From Rhizocola hellebori (GTDB lineage: Bacteria > Actinomycetota > Actinomycetes > Mycobacteriales > Micromonosporaceae), in assembly GCF_016862955.1 (NCBI RefSeq), contig NZ_BONY01000026.1:62001-126000 (forward strand): a DNA stretch of 64,000 nucleotides, in the 5' to 3' direction. Of the stretch, positions 26,853 to 35,338 are shown one piece after another (position 1 is the first letter of the stretch; every line of letters begins with the position of its first letter). The notes beneath the pieces are model-generated. The model saw only the letters and a program-made list of their open reading frames with translations, searched no databases and was not told the DNA's origin. The position numbers and the translations under genes are program-made.

Positions 26853-27842
26853 ATCGATCTCGGCCAGCAGCGAGGTTTTGACCCAGTCGGGTGCGAAGGA
26901 CTGCCGCACAGCGCCGCGGGCCAGCTCGGCCACGCCCTGCTCGTCGAGTTGCAGCAGCGACGCGGCGACCTCGTACTCATGGTTGAGTGTCGTGCCGAAC
27001 ATGGGCGGATCGTCGGAGTTGATGCTCAGCTGCACCCCGGCCTCGACCAGTGTCGCAAGTGGATGCTCGGAGATCTCCCGCACCGCGCGGGTGCGCACGT
27101 TCGAGGTCGGGCACACCTCAAGCGGGATACCGGTTTGCGCCAGGTGCGCAAGCAGGGCCGGGTCTTGGGCGGCGGAGATCCCGTGCCCGATCCGCTCGGC
27201 GCTGAGCTCATTGAGGGCGTCCCAGATGGTCTGCGGACCCGTGGTCTCCCCGGCGTGCGGCACGCTGTGCAACCCGTTCGCTTTGGCCATCTCGAAGTAG
27301 GGCCGGAACTGCGGGCGAGGCACCCCGATCTCCGGCCCGCCCAGGCCGAAGCTCACCAGCCCGGCCGGCTTCTCCCCCAGCGCGATGCGCAGCGTCTCCT
27401 CGGCCGAGGGCAGACCCGCCTCACCCGGAATGTCGAAGCACCACCGCAGCACTATGCCGAGCTCCCGCTCGGCGCTCTCCCGCGCATCCTCGATCGCCTC
27501 GCAGAACGCCTCACCGGGCATCCCGCGCTTGAAATGGGAGTAGGGGGTGCAGGTCAGCTCGGCGTAGCGCACCTGCTGGCGGGACAGCTCCCGGGCCACC
27601 TCATAGGTGAGGATGCGCACATCTTCGGCGTCGCGGATCAGGTCCACCACGCTCAGGTACACGGTGATGAAGTGGCCGAAGTCGGTGAAGGTGAAATAGT
27701 CGGCGAGCAGCTCCGGATCGGCAGGCACCGGGGTGCTGCCCTCGTGCCGCGCGGCGAGCTCGGCCACGATCCGTGGCAGAGCCGAACCGACATGGTGTAC
27801 GTGCAACTCGGCCTTGGGTAGCCCGGCGATGAAGTCCCGCAT
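26805..27842 (-). CDS. add: Adenosine deaminase
   Basis: 345 residues. The zinc ligands HxH are in ELHVHHVGS (His14 and His16). Further conserved blocks are SVPHAGETTGPQTIW, RIGHGISA and SINSDDPPMFGTTLNHEY, holding the catalytic Glu, His and Asp. It converts adenosine to inosine in purine salvage, in the cytoplasm. The canonical ELHvHldG is slightly altered at HHVGS. The 3' end overlaps the convergent toxin-like gene by 48 bases. Confidence 0.95.
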   Translation of the reverse strand: MRDFIAGLPKAELHVHHVGSALPRIVAELAARHEGSTPVPADPELLADYFTFTDFGHFITVYLSVVDLIRDAEDVRILTYEVARELSRQQVRYAELTCTPYSHFKRGMPGEAFCEAIEDARESAERELGIVLRWCFDIPGEAGLPSAEETLRIALGEKPAGLVSFGLGGPEIGVPRPQFRPYFEMAKANGLHSVPHAGETTGPQTIWDALNELSAERIGHGISAAQDPALLAHLAQTGIPLEVCPTSNVRTRAVREISEHPLATLVEAGVQLSINSDDPPMFGTTLNHEYEVAASLLQLDEQGVAELARGAVRQSFAPDWVKTSLLAEIDLYAVQAADLRPGGGV

Positions 27843-27853
27843 ACGTGCTTACG

Positions 27854-28048
27854 TTACTGGGCCTGGATATCGCCCGAGTTACGCACCCTCACCTCGACGC
27901 CTTTCACCTTTTGCGGCAGCGAAACCGGTTGGGTCACCCACACGTCCACCGTCGGTGACCCGTCCTGCGCCCTTCCCTCGCCCACCATCACGACGCCGGG
28001 AACCTTGCCTATCCAGTTGTTCGCCTCGTCCAGCGCTTCCCTAAGCAT
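27854..28048 (-). CDS. 64-residue protein coupled to the NAL1-like gene
   Basis: Short open frame starting at an ATG that overlaps the end of the upstream protease-like gene by 8 bases. Its sequence LDEANNWIGKVPGVVMVGEGRAQDGSPTVDVWVTQPV parallels the N-terminal segment of that neighbour (QLLQVPSIVGVALGHKHIAG...AIVVLVTSKL): helix, V-P-x-V-V-x-V-G-x-G, then a V-x-V-W/L-V-T strand. I infer that it is a free-standing copy of that small ferredoxin-like module, perhaps a partner of the same complex. No database family name can be given. Confidence 0.65.
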   Translation of the reverse strand: MLREALDEANNWIGKVPGVVMVGEGRAQDGSPTVDVWVTQPVSLPQKVKGVEVRVRNSGDIQAQ

Positions 28049-29030
28049 CCGCCACCTTCACCCCCAACAGCCGCTGCACCGCTTCGATCGTGTTGACCAC
28101 GGTGGCCAGCGGCGAGCCGGCGAAGAGCAGGCCGACCGCGGCGCCGTCGAGGTCGGCCACCAGGCTGCCCGAGTCGCCCGGCGCCGACATCGGCGTCGTG
28201 ATGAGCTGGCCGACGAAACGCGCGACCTTGCCGGAGCCATAGTTGACGTCCACGGTGGCGTTGATGTTCACGATGCTACCCGTGGTGAAGCCCGTTGACC
28301 GGCCACACTTGGAAAGCAGCTGACCCACCTGAGGGGTGAGGATCGTGCGGCGAAGGTTGCCGACCCAGTGCACCCGTCTGTCCAGTTCGGACAGATCGAC
28401 CTCGGCGAGCGCCGCATCCACCTCATTGGTGGGCGGGCTCTCGGTTCCGTCGATGAACTTGATTTCCACGAAGCGCGCCAGCTTGGCGATGGTGTCGGTC
28501 TCGGCCTTCCCACCGTCGTACGGCCCGGGTTGCAGGACCGCGTCGCCGATCGCGCCGGCGTTGGAGTTGGCCAGCACATGGTTGTTGCTCAGCAGGTAGA
28601 AACGCGGTGGCATGCCCGGGAACGAGGCGGCGTCATAACATCCGGTGGCGATGGTGCCCGCGGTGATGCCGACATGCCCGACGCTTAGCCCACCGAAGGC
28701 AGGACGGTAGCGTTTGGTCAGAGTGATCGCTGACGCGGCAAGGGGTTCCGGCCCCGCGCGCAGCACGCCGACCTCTTGCACATCGGTGGGAATGCCACCG
28801 ATGGCCGCAGGAACGATGTCGGTGGCGGGCAACACTTCCGCCGCGAGTTTGGAGGTGACCAGCACGACGATGGCGCGCTCGCCGGTGTCATAACCCGCGA
28901 TGTGCTTGTGCCCCAGGGCGACCCCCACGATGCTGGGCACCTGAAGCAGTTGGTCCTGCACCGCATGCTGGGTGCGGGCGATGTCCTCGAATTCGACCGG
29001 TACGGGCGGGATACGCGACGGCTCAGACAT
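28041..29030 (-). CDS. Trypsin-fold (S1-like, NAL1-like) putative peptidase
   Basis: 329 residues without a signal peptide. The N-terminal 100 residues hold a small module (VQDQLLQVPSIVGVALGHKHIAG). The trypsin fold follows, with His in FYLLSNNHVLANSNAG, Asp in NEVDAALAEVDL and Ser in SAPGDSGSLVADLDGAAVGLLFAG. So the Ser-His-Asp triad is complete. It resembles cytoplasmic NAL1-like bacterial proteins more than secreted proteases. The natural substrate is unknown. The 64-residue gene downstream is translationally coupled. Confidence 0.85.
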   Translation of the reverse strand: MSEPSRIPPVPVEFEDIARTQHAVQDQLLQVPSIVGVALGHKHIAGYDTGERAIVVLVTSKLAAEVLPATDIVPAAIGGIPTDVQEVGVLRAGPEPLAASAITLTKRYRPAFGGLSVGHVGITAGTIATGCYDAASFPGMPPRFYLLSNNHVLANSNAGAIGDAVLQPGPYDGGKAETDTIAKLARFVEIKFIDGTESPPTNEVDAALAEVDLSELDRRVHWVGNLRRTILTPQVGQLLSKCGRSTGFTTGSIVNINATVDVNYGSGKVARFVGQLITTPMSAPGDSGSLVADLDGAAVGLLFAGSPLATVVNTIEAVQRLLGVKVADA

Positions 29031-29050
29031 GACTCATCGTAACGCTGCGC

Positions 29051-29818
29051 TTACGAAAGTCGATTAGCCACCGCAAAGACACGCAGGAATGAAAAATCCA
29101 CTATGGAACCGTGCGGCGGGTAAAGCTGCCACAGCTCGCGTTCCAAATCGTCGCAGAACGATTCCCATCGGGCATCGTCAAGCACCGCGCGGATCGGGCG
29201 CATCGCCGTGCCGCTCATCCAGGTGAGCACGGGATGGCACTGCCCCTGCACCACCGGCAGCTGATGGATGTAGTTGGTCTCCCACGCGTCGACCACACAG
29301 CCCGCGTCGCGCAGCAACCGTCCAAAGTGGATAGCGTCGCCCACGGGCCGGAAGTTGTTGACACCACCCAGCTCCGCCGACCAGCGCGGCGACTCGCACA
29401 ACGCGCGCATGGCCAGGTGCCCCGGCGCGTTGTAGTTGCCCGGCACCTGTATGGCGATCCACCGGCCCGGCTTCACCCAGCCGCACAGGACCTCGTCGTG
29501 GCCTTCCACCCACTGCAGCATGGCGTTACTGACGATGACGTCCACGTCGTCGTCCGGCACGTAGTCGAGCGCGTCGCCCACCCGGTAGGTGACGCCGCCG
29601 TTCCCGGCCTGCGCCTTCTCGATCATCTCGGGGGACGAATCCACCCCGACGACCTGCGCATCCGGCCACCGGGCGGGCAGGGTTTCGGTCAGATTTCCCG
29701 GCCCACAGCCAAAGTCGAGCACTACCCTGGGCTCGGCGGCGCCAATCCGGGCCACCAGCTCATGAAAAGGCCGCCCGCGCTCGTCGGCGAAGCGGAGATA
29801 CAGATCGGGGTTCCACAT
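29051..29818 (-). CDS. tam: Trans-aconitate 2-methyltransferase
   Basis: 255 residues. The SAM motif is VVLDFGCGPGNLTETLPARWPDAQVVGVDSSPEMIEKA; the start MWNPDLYLRFADERGRPFHELV and WIAIQVPGNYNAPGHLAMR match Tam proteins. It methylates trans-aconitate, limiting its inhibition of aconitase. The ATG at 29818 has GGAGG 6-10 bases upstream. A 12-base more upstream TTG is in frame but would overlap that site. A TetR-like palindrome lies just upstream. Confidence 0.9.
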   Translation of the reverse strand: MWNPDLYLRFADERGRPFHELVARIGAAEPRVVLDFGCGPGNLTETLPARWPDAQVVGVDSSPEMIEKAQAGNGGVTYRVGDALDYVPDDDVDVIVSNAMLQWVEGHDEVLCGWVKPGRWIAIQVPGNYNAPGHLAMRALCESPRWSAELGGVNNFRPVGDAIHFGRLLRDAGCVVDAWETNYIHQLPVVQGQCHPVLTWMSGTAMRPIRAVLDDARWESFCDDLERELWQLYPPHGSIVDFSFLRVFAVANRLS

Positions 29819-29832
29819 GCTGGCCTCCAAAC

Positions 29833-29850
29833 AAACCGTACGTACGTATT
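29833..29850 (-). promoter_or_regulatory. TetR-like palindrome upstream of tam
   Basis: AAACCGTACGTACGTATT contains a perfect CGTACGTACG core with 7 of 9 matching positions between arms of the larger dyad. It starts 15 bases upstream of the tam ATG, where it would overlap a promoter. No tetR gene is adjacent, so the regulator is unknown. Confidence 0.5.
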
Positions 29851-29884
29851 GTTATATCAGGCAGGGCCGAGCCGATCTATCCGG

Positions 29885-29905
29885 GTTTCCAAACCGTTAC
29901 GAAAC
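29885..29905 (+). promoter_or_regulatory. Weak dyad upstream of the sugar-binding protein gene
   Basis: GTTTC (29885-29889) and GAAAC (29901-29905) are inverted around 11 bases that include AAACCGTTAC. It is a LacI-like appearance only. It lies about 90 bases before the ATG. A partial CelR/CebR-like match (10 of 14 bases) is at 29923-29936. Confidence 0.3.
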
Positions 29906-29996
29906 ACTGCCAGGATGAGAGCTGGACACGCTCCCGCAACTTCTTCCATGATTTGCGTTATCTTGCATCGGCGGCAACTTAGGAAGGAACGTGCTG

Positions 29997-31343
29997 ATGG
30001 CATCAACAACACAGCGTCGGATCTACGCCCTGGTGGGTGTGGCTGCGCTGGCCTTGACCGCTGCGGCCTGTAAGGGCGGTGACGGCACCACGAATGACAA
30101 CCTGAGCAAGCCAGAGTGCGCGGCCTTCAAGGACTATTCAGGCATAGCCGGCAAGAAGGTCACCATTTACGCCTCCATCCGTGACACCGAAGAGGACCTC
30201 CTCAAGCAGTCATGGAAGGACTTCGAGAACTGCACCGGAGTCAAGATCGACTACGAGGGCAGCGGCGAGTTCGAGACGCAGGTCAAGGTCCGCGTCGACG
30301 GCGGCCGCGCGCCCGACATCGCCTTCGTGCCCCAGCCCGGTGTGGTCGAGTACTTCGCCAAGGGCGGCAAGCTCAAGCCGCTGGGCGACAAGGCCAAGAC
30401 CACCGCGACGCAGAACTACTCGGCCGACTGGCTGAAGTACGCGACGGTCGACGGCAAGGTCTACGGCGCTCCGCTCGGCTCGAACGTGAAGAGCTTCGTC
30501 TGGTACTCGCCGAAGATGTTCAAGGACAACAACTGGAAGATCCCGACCTCGTGGGACGAGCTGATCACGCTCAGCAACACCATCGCGGCCGGCGGCAAGC
30601 TCAAGCCGTGGTGCGCCGGGATCGAGTCGGGCGTGGCCACCGGCTGGCCGGCGACCGACTGGACAGAGGACATCCTGCTGCGTGACCAGGGCCCGCAGGT
30701 CTACGACCAGTGGGTGGCGCACACCGTCCCGTTCAACGACCCCAAGATCATTTCCGCGGTCGACCGGGCCGGCAGCATCCTGAAGAACCCGGCCTACGTC
30801 AACGCCGGCATCGGTGACGTGAAGTCCATCGCCACCACCGCCTTCCAGGAGGGCGGCCTGCCGATCCTCGCCGGCAAGTGCGCCCTGCACCGCCAGGCTT
30901 CCTTCTACGCCAACCAGTTCCCGAAGGGCACCAAGGTGGCCGAGGACGGCGACGTCTTCGCGTTCTACTTCCCGGCCATCGACGCGGCCAAGGGCAAGCC
31001 GGTGCTCGGCGGCGGCGAGTTCGTCGTCGGCTTCGCCGACCGTCCCGAGGTCCAGGCCGTCCAGGCCTACCTGGCCAGCGCGCACCACGCCAACACCCGG
31101 GCCAAGCTGGGCAACTGGGTCTCCGCCAACAAGGGCGTGGACCTGGCGAACGTGGCCAACCCGATCGACAAGAAGTCGGTCCAGATCCTGCAGGACTCCA
31201 GCTCGGTGTTCCGTTTCGACGGTTCCGACCTGATGCCCGCCGCTGTCGGCTCGGGCACGTTCTGGAAGGAAATGACCGCCTGGATCACCGGCAAGGACAC
31301 CAAGGCCGCGCTCGATGCGATCGAGGCTTCCTGGCCCAAGTAG
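29997..31343 (+). CDS. ABC transporter sugar-binding lipoprotein (AglE-like)
   Basis: 448 residues. A lipoprotein signal ends in LTAAAC, with the lipid-bearing Cys near residue 25 from the ATG. The mature part is a cluster B binding protein with VTIYASIRDTEEDLLKQSWKDF and WPATDWTEDILLRDQGPQVYD, resembling alpha-glucoside binding proteins. It captures a carbohydrate outside the membrane for the two permeases downstream. The ATG at 29997 has GGAAGG 9 bases upstream; a GTG at 29991 is in frame but too close to that site. Ligand unproven. Confidence 0.88.
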   Translation: MASTTQRRIYALVGVAALALTAAACKGGDGTTNDNLSKPECAAFKDYSGIAGKKVTIYASIRDTEEDLLKQSWKDFENCTGVKIDYEGSGEFETQVKVRVDGGRAPDIAFVPQPGVVEYFAKGGKLKPLGDKAKTTATQNYSADWLKYATVDGKVYGAPLGSNVKSFVWYSPKMFKDNNWKIPTSWDELITLSNTIAAGGKLKPWCAGIESGVATGWPATDWTEDILLRDQGPQVYDQWVAHTVPFNDPKIISAVDRAGSILKNPAYVNAGIGDVKSIATTAFQEGGLPILAGKCALHRQASFYANQFPKGTKVAEDGDVFAFYFPAIDAAKGKPVLGGGEFVVGFADRPEVQAVQAYLASAHHANTRAKLGNWVSANKGVDLANVANPIDKKSVQILQDSSSVFRFDGSDLMPAAVGSGTFWKEMTAWITGKDTKAALDAIEASWPK

Positions 31344-31355
31344 TCAAGTGCTATA

Positions 31356-31385
31356 CAGGGGTGCTCGTTCGCGCGGGCACCCCTG
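31356..31385 (+). terminator. Attenuating hairpin between binding protein and permeases
   Basis: CAGGGGTGC (31356-31364) pairs with GCACCCCTG (31377-31385). The 3' arm is repeated: GGGCACCCCTG occurs at 31375-31385 and again at 31397-31407. The 5' arm can therefore pair with either. Such partial stops after the binding-protein gene commonly give more binding protein than permease. Confidence 0.65.
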
Positions 31386-31430
31386 CTTGTGAATGTGGGC
31401 ACCCCTGCGCAGGTGAAGAGGAGTGGGTAG

Positions 31431-32414
31431 ATGCTTGACATGGCGGTCGAGGGGCCGAAGCTGTTGATGCTGCTCTATGGCGTCATCGGTTTCTTCGCCA
31501 TCGTCGGTCTCTTGCTGCTCGCGCTGGACAAGGTCTCCGGCCGCAGGGATCGCTGGGTGGCCCTGGGCTTCCTGACGCCGGCCCTGCTGCTGGTGACCAT
31601 CGGGTTGGTCATCCCGGCCATCCGCACCTTCATCTTCTCGTTCATGGATGCCGACTCCTCCGACTTCGTCGGGCTGGACAACTATGCGTGGATCTTCACG
31701 CAGCCGGAAACGCGTAAGGTGCTGGGAAACACCGCGCTGTGGGTGGTGCTGGTGCCCACCGTGGCGACCACGGTCGGCCTGGTCTACGCCGTGGTGGTGG
31801 ACAGGGCGAAGTTCGAGGGCCTCGCCAAGTCGCTCATCTTCATGCCGATGGCCATCTCGTTCGTGGGCGCTGGAATCATCTGGAAGTTCGTCTACGCCTA
31901 CCGCGACCCGGAGGTGGCCGACAAGCAGATCGGCCTGCTGAGCCAGGTCGTGGTCTGGCTCGGCATGAAGCCCGCCAACTGGCTGCTCGAGCCGCCCTGG
32001 AACACGCTTTTCCTCATCGTGGTACTGGTCTGGATCCAGGCCGGTTTCGCGATGGTGATCCTTTCCGCGGCCATCAAGGCGATCCCCGCTGAGATCACTG
32101 AGGCAGCGCGCATCGACGGTGTCACGCCGTGGCAGATGTTCTGGCGCGTGACCGTGCCGAGCATCCGTCCCGCGCTGGTGGTCGTGGTGGTGACGATTTC
32201 CATCGCCTCGCTCAAGCTCTTCGACATTGTGCGCACCATGACCGGCGGCCGGTTCGACACCAACGTTCTGGCGCACGAGATGTACGTGCAGGCCTTCGAC
32301 TCCTACGACGACGGGCGGGGCTCGGCGCTGGCCGTGTTCCTCTTCCTGCTCGTCACCCCGATCGTGTTCTACCAGGTTCGCCAGTTCCGCAAGCGCCGCC
32401 AGGAGGCGATGTGA
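31431..32414 (+). CDS. Sugar ABC transporter permease (AglF/MalF-like)
   Basis: 327 residues with about seven membrane segments. The EAA loop that contacts the ATPase is EAARIDGVTPWQMFWRVTVPSIRP near residue 222. It resembles AglF of alpha-glucoside systems. The ATG has GAAGAGGAG about 10 bases upstream. It overlaps the next permease gene by GTGA. Together with the binding protein it makes a complete importer except for the ATPase. Confidence 0.9.
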   Translation: MLDMAVEGPKLLMLLYGVIGFFAIVGLLLLALDKVSGRRDRWVALGFLTPALLLVTIGLVIPAIRTFIFSFMDADSSDFVGLDNYAWIFTQPETRKVLGNTALWVVLVPTVATTVGLVYAVVVDRAKFEGLAKSLIFMPMAISFVGAGIIWKFVYAYRDPEVADKQIGLLSQVVVWLGMKPANWLLEPPWNTLFLIVVLVWIQAGFAMVILSAAIKAIPAEITEAARIDGVTPWQMFWRVTVPSIRPALVVVVVTISIASLKLFDIVRTMTGGRFDTNVLAHEMYVQAFDSYDDGRGSALAVFLFLLVTPIVFYQVRQFRKRRQEAM

Positions 32415-33316
32415 GTACCGTCCCGGTCCCTGTCGCCGAGCCCGCCACGGCGGTCGGCCGGGTTCGCAAGAGGCTGACCAGCCGCACCGCAAGCGCCATC
32501 TCGCTGGTGATCGCTCTCATTTGGACGGTGCCCACGCTCGGCCTGTTCATCTCCTCGTTCCGGCCCGAGGCGGACATCAAAACCAACGGCTGGTGGAATT
32601 TCTTCACCGATCCGAAGGTGACCCTGGACAACTACCAGGACGTGCTCTTCGGCACCTCGGGCAGCTCGGGGCGGCTCGCCACCTACTTCATCAACTCGCT
32701 GGTCATCACGATCCCTTCGGTGCTGTTCCCGGTGGCGTTCTGCGCCCTGGCCGCCTATGCCTTGGCGTGGACCAAATTCAAGGGCCGCGACTGGATCTAC
32801 GTGGCCATCTTCGCGCTGCAGATCGTGCCCATCCAGATGGCTCTGGTTCCCCTGCTTCAGTTCTTCAACATCTTCGCGCTGGAGGACGAGGGCTCGTTCG
32901 TCCAGATCTGGTTCGCGCACACCTGCTTCGCCATTCCGCTGGGCGTGTTCCTGTTGCACAACTTCATGTCCGAGCTGCCCGGCGACATCATCGAGGCGGC
33001 CCGGGTCGACGGGGCCAGCCATGCGCGCATCTTCCGGCAGGTGGTGCTGCCGCTCATCGTGCCCGCGCTGGCGTCCTTCGCCATCTTCCAGTTCCTATGG
33101 GTCTGGAATGACCTGCTCGTCGCGCTGGTGTTCGTCCCCGGCGCGGACAGCACCCCGCTGACCGTGCGCCTGGCCGAGCTCGCGGGCACCCGCGGCAACG
33201 ACTGGCAGCGGCTCACCTCGGGCGCGTTCGTGTCCATCATCATCCCGCTGATCGTCTTCCTCAGCCTGCAGCGCTACTTCGTACGCGGCCTGCTGGCGGG
33301 CAGCGTCAAGGGTTGA
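32411..33316 (+). CDS. Sugar ABC transporter permease (AglG/MalG-like)
   Basis: 301 residues starting at GTG 32411 (GTGA overlap with the upstream permease). Six membrane segments. The EAA loop is EAARVDGASHARIFRQVVLPLIVPALA. Other matches are FVQIWFAHTCFAIPLGVFLLHNFMSELP and the WVWNDLLVALVF segment typical of MalG. No ABC ATPase gene is present nearby; in actinomycetes a shared ATPase (MsiK-type) usually serves such importers, which is the likely arrangement here. Confidence 0.9.
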   Translation: MSTVPVPVAEPATAVGRVRKRLTSRTASAISLVIALIWTVPTLGLFISSFRPEADIKTNGWWNFFTDPKVTLDNYQDVLFGTSGSSGRLATYFINSLVITIPSVLFPVAFCALAAYALAWTKFKGRDWIYVAIFALQIVPIQMALVPLLQFFNIFALEDEGSFVQIWFAHTCFAIPLGVFLLHNFMSELPGDIIEAARVDGASHARIFRQVVLPLIVPALASFAIFQFLWVWNDLLVALVFVPGADSTPLTVRLAELAGTRGNDWQRLTSGAFVSIIIPLIVFLSLQRYFVRGLLAGSVKG

Positions 33317-33322
33317 TCATCA

Positions 33323-33339
33323 CCCCTCTACAGTAGGGG
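33323..33339 (+). promoter_or_regulatory. Hairpin over the ktrB Shine-Dalgarno
   Basis: CCCCT (33323-33327) pairs with AGGGG (33335-33339), the Shine-Dalgarno 3 bases before the ATG at 33343. It is short, so it could act as a weak terminator for the sugar operon or as a translation damper. Confidence 0.35.
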
Positions 33340-33342
33340 ATC

Positions 33343-34677
33343 ATGCGACGCTGGTGGCGGCATCCGGCACGGATCATCCCCGTGGCCTTCCTGTGTCTGA
33401 TCACGGTAGGCACAGTCATGCTGATGCTGCCCATCTCCCGCAAGGGCGAAGGCCAGAGCGCGCCCTTCTTCACCGCGCTGTTCACGTCGGTCTCCACGTC
33501 GTGCATCACCGGACTGTCCGTTGTGGACCCGGCGACCTACTGGTCTCCGTTCGGCCATGTCGTGCTGCTCGTGCTGATGCAGATCGGCGGGTTCGGCATC
33601 ATGGCGCTGGCCTCCCTGCTCGGGCTGTTCGCCGCGCGGCGGCTGGGCTTGACCGGGCGGCTCATCACGCAACACGAGACCCACGCCGTCGGGCTGGGCG
33701 ACGTACGCGCGCTGCTGTTCAGGGTCGGGCTCTTCACGGTGACCTTCGAGGTGCTCACCTCGATCGTCCTGGCCGGCCGCTTCTGGCTCGGTTACGACTA
33801 CCCCTTCGGCAAAGCCGTCTGGTACGGCATCTTTCATGGCGTGTCCGGCTTCAACAACGCGGGCATCGCCCTGTTCAGCAACAACCTGATGGGCTTCACC
33901 ACCGACTGGTGGATCTGCGTGCCGCTGATCCTGGCCATCATCGGCGGCAGCCTCGGCTTCCCCGTCATCTACGAGCTGACCCGGGAGCTCAACCGGCCCC
34001 GCCTCTGGTCCACCCACACCCGCCTCACCGTCTTTGGAAGCCTTTTCCTGCTCATCGTCGGCTTCGGCACCGTGCTGGCCTTCGAGTGGGCGAACCCGGG
34101 CACGCTCGGGCCGCTCGACCTGTCCGGCAAGATCCTCGCCTCGATGTTCCAGGGCACCTCACCGCGCACCGCCGGGTTCAACACGGTGGACTACGCACAG
34201 ATGGAGTCGGAGACGCGGCTGTTCACCGACTGGCTCATGTTCATCGGCGGTGGCAGCGCGGGCACCTCGGGCGGCATCAAGGTGACCACCTTCTTCTTGC
34301 TGGCCTTCGTCATCCTGGCTGAGGTCCGCAGCGAACGCGACGTGGTGATCGGCAAGCGGCGCATCGCCGAAGCGGTCCAGCGGCAGGCGCTCACGGTGGC
34401 GCTGCTCGGCGTGGCGTTCGTCGGCTTCGGCACCTTCGCCCTGCTTTTCATCAGCCACGCGCCACTGGACCAGGTCTTCTTCGAGGCCACCTCCGCCTTC
34501 TCCACCGTCGGCCTGAGCACCGGGCTGACCCCGACCCTTCCGCTGTCCGGGCAGGCGGTGCTGATCATCCTGATGTATGTGGGCCGGGTGGGCACAGTTA
34601 CTGTTGCGGCGGCCCTTGCTCTGAGTGAGCGCCGCACGCTTTACCGCTATGCAGAGGAGCGACCGATCGTTGGCTAG
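33343..34677 (+). CDS. ktrB: Potassium uptake channel subunit (KtrB/TrkH family)
   Basis: 444 residues with four M1-P-M2 repeats. Selectivity-filter segments are TSCITGLSVVD, GVSGFNNAGIALF, SPRTAGFNTVDY and AFSTVGLSTGLTP. The length and lack of an N-terminal extension fit KtrB. It imports potassium, probably sodium-dependent and gated by the downstream RCK subunit. The stop overlaps the start of that gene (TTGGCTAG), so they are translationally coupled. Confidence 0.9.
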   Translation: MRRWWRHPARIIPVAFLCLITVGTVMLMLPISRKGEGQSAPFFTALFTSVSTSCITGLSVVDPATYWSPFGHVVLLVLMQIGGFGIMALASLLGLFAARRLGLTGRLITQHETHAVGLGDVRALLFRVGLFTVTFEVLTSIVLAGRFWLGYDYPFGKAVWYGIFHGVSGFNNAGIALFSNNLMGFTTDWWICVPLILAIIGGSLGFPVIYELTRELNRPRLWSTHTRLTVFGSLFLLIVGFGTVLAFEWANPGTLGPLDLSGKILASMFQGTSPRTAGFNTVDYAQMESETRLFTDWLMFIGGGSAGTSGGIKVTTFFLLAFVILAEVRSERDVVIGKRRIAEAVQRQALTVALLGVAFVGFGTFALLFISHAPLDQVFFEATSAFSTVGLSTGLTPTLPLSGQAVLIILMYVGRVGTVTVAAALALSERRTLYRYAEERPIVG

Positions 34678-35338
34678 TAACGAGAAAGATGCCGACAGCG
34701 TTGTGGTGATCGGGCTGGGCCGGTTCGGCGGCACCGTCGCCGAGTCGCTGTCCAAGCTGGGCCACGAGGTCCTCGGCATCGACAGCAGCATGAAGATCGT
34801 GCAGGACTATGCCGATCAGCTGACCCATGTGGTGCAGGCTGACAGCACCGACGAGGTCGCGCTGCGCCAGCTGGGCGTGGACGCCTTCCAGCGCGCCGTG
34901 GTCGGCATCGGTACCCATATAGAAGCAAGTGTTCTGACCGTGGTGGCGCTCAGCGAGCTTGGCGTGAAACAGATCTGGGCCAAGGCCGTCTCGGCGAAGC
35001 ACGCCAAGATCCTCAAGGCGGTCGGCGCCCATCACGTGATCCGGCCCGAGGCCGAGATGGGCGATCGCGTCGCCCACCTCATCACGAGCAAGATGATCGA
35101 CTTCATCAAGTTCGAGGACGGCTTCGCCATCGCCAAGGTGCGCGCCCCGCGCGAAGCGATCGGCAAGTCCCTGGCCGATGCCCACCTGCGCCGCCAGCAC
35201 GGCGTCACCGTGATCGGGGTCAAGGAGCACGGCCAGGACTTCACCTATGCCGTGCCGGAGACTGTCGTTCCGCAGGGCGCCCTGCTGGTCGTGTCGGGCA
35301 CGGTGGAGCAGGTCGAGCGTTTTGCGGCGCTGACATGA
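34670..35338 (+). CDS. ktrA: RCK-domain potassium uptake regulator (KtrA/TrkA family)
   Basis: 222 residues from a TTG. The Rossmann fold starts VVVIGLGRFGGTVAESLSKLGHEVLGID, a GXGXXG motif with acidic end for NAD/ATP. The RCK-C domain forms the last 80 residues. It gates KtrB in response to nucleotides. The start is uncertain: TTG at 34670 has GAGGAG about 10 bases upstream; an ATG at 34649 is in frame but lies deeper in ktrB. Confidence 0.88.
   Translation: MASNEKDADSVVVIGLGRFGGTVAESLSKLGHEVLGIDSSMKIVQDYADQLTHVVQADSTDEVALRQLGVDAFQRAVVGIGTHIEASVLTVVALSELGVKQIWAKAVSAKHAKILKAVGAHHVIRPEAEMGDRVAHLITSKMIDFIKFEDGFAIAKVRAPREAIGKSLADAHLRRQHGVTVIGVKEHGQDFTYAVPETVVPQGALLVVSGTVEQVERFAALT

Noticed and set aside
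29923-29936. CelR/CebR box before the sugar-binding protein gene
   Set aside because: Only 10 of 14 bases match and one half-site is missing.
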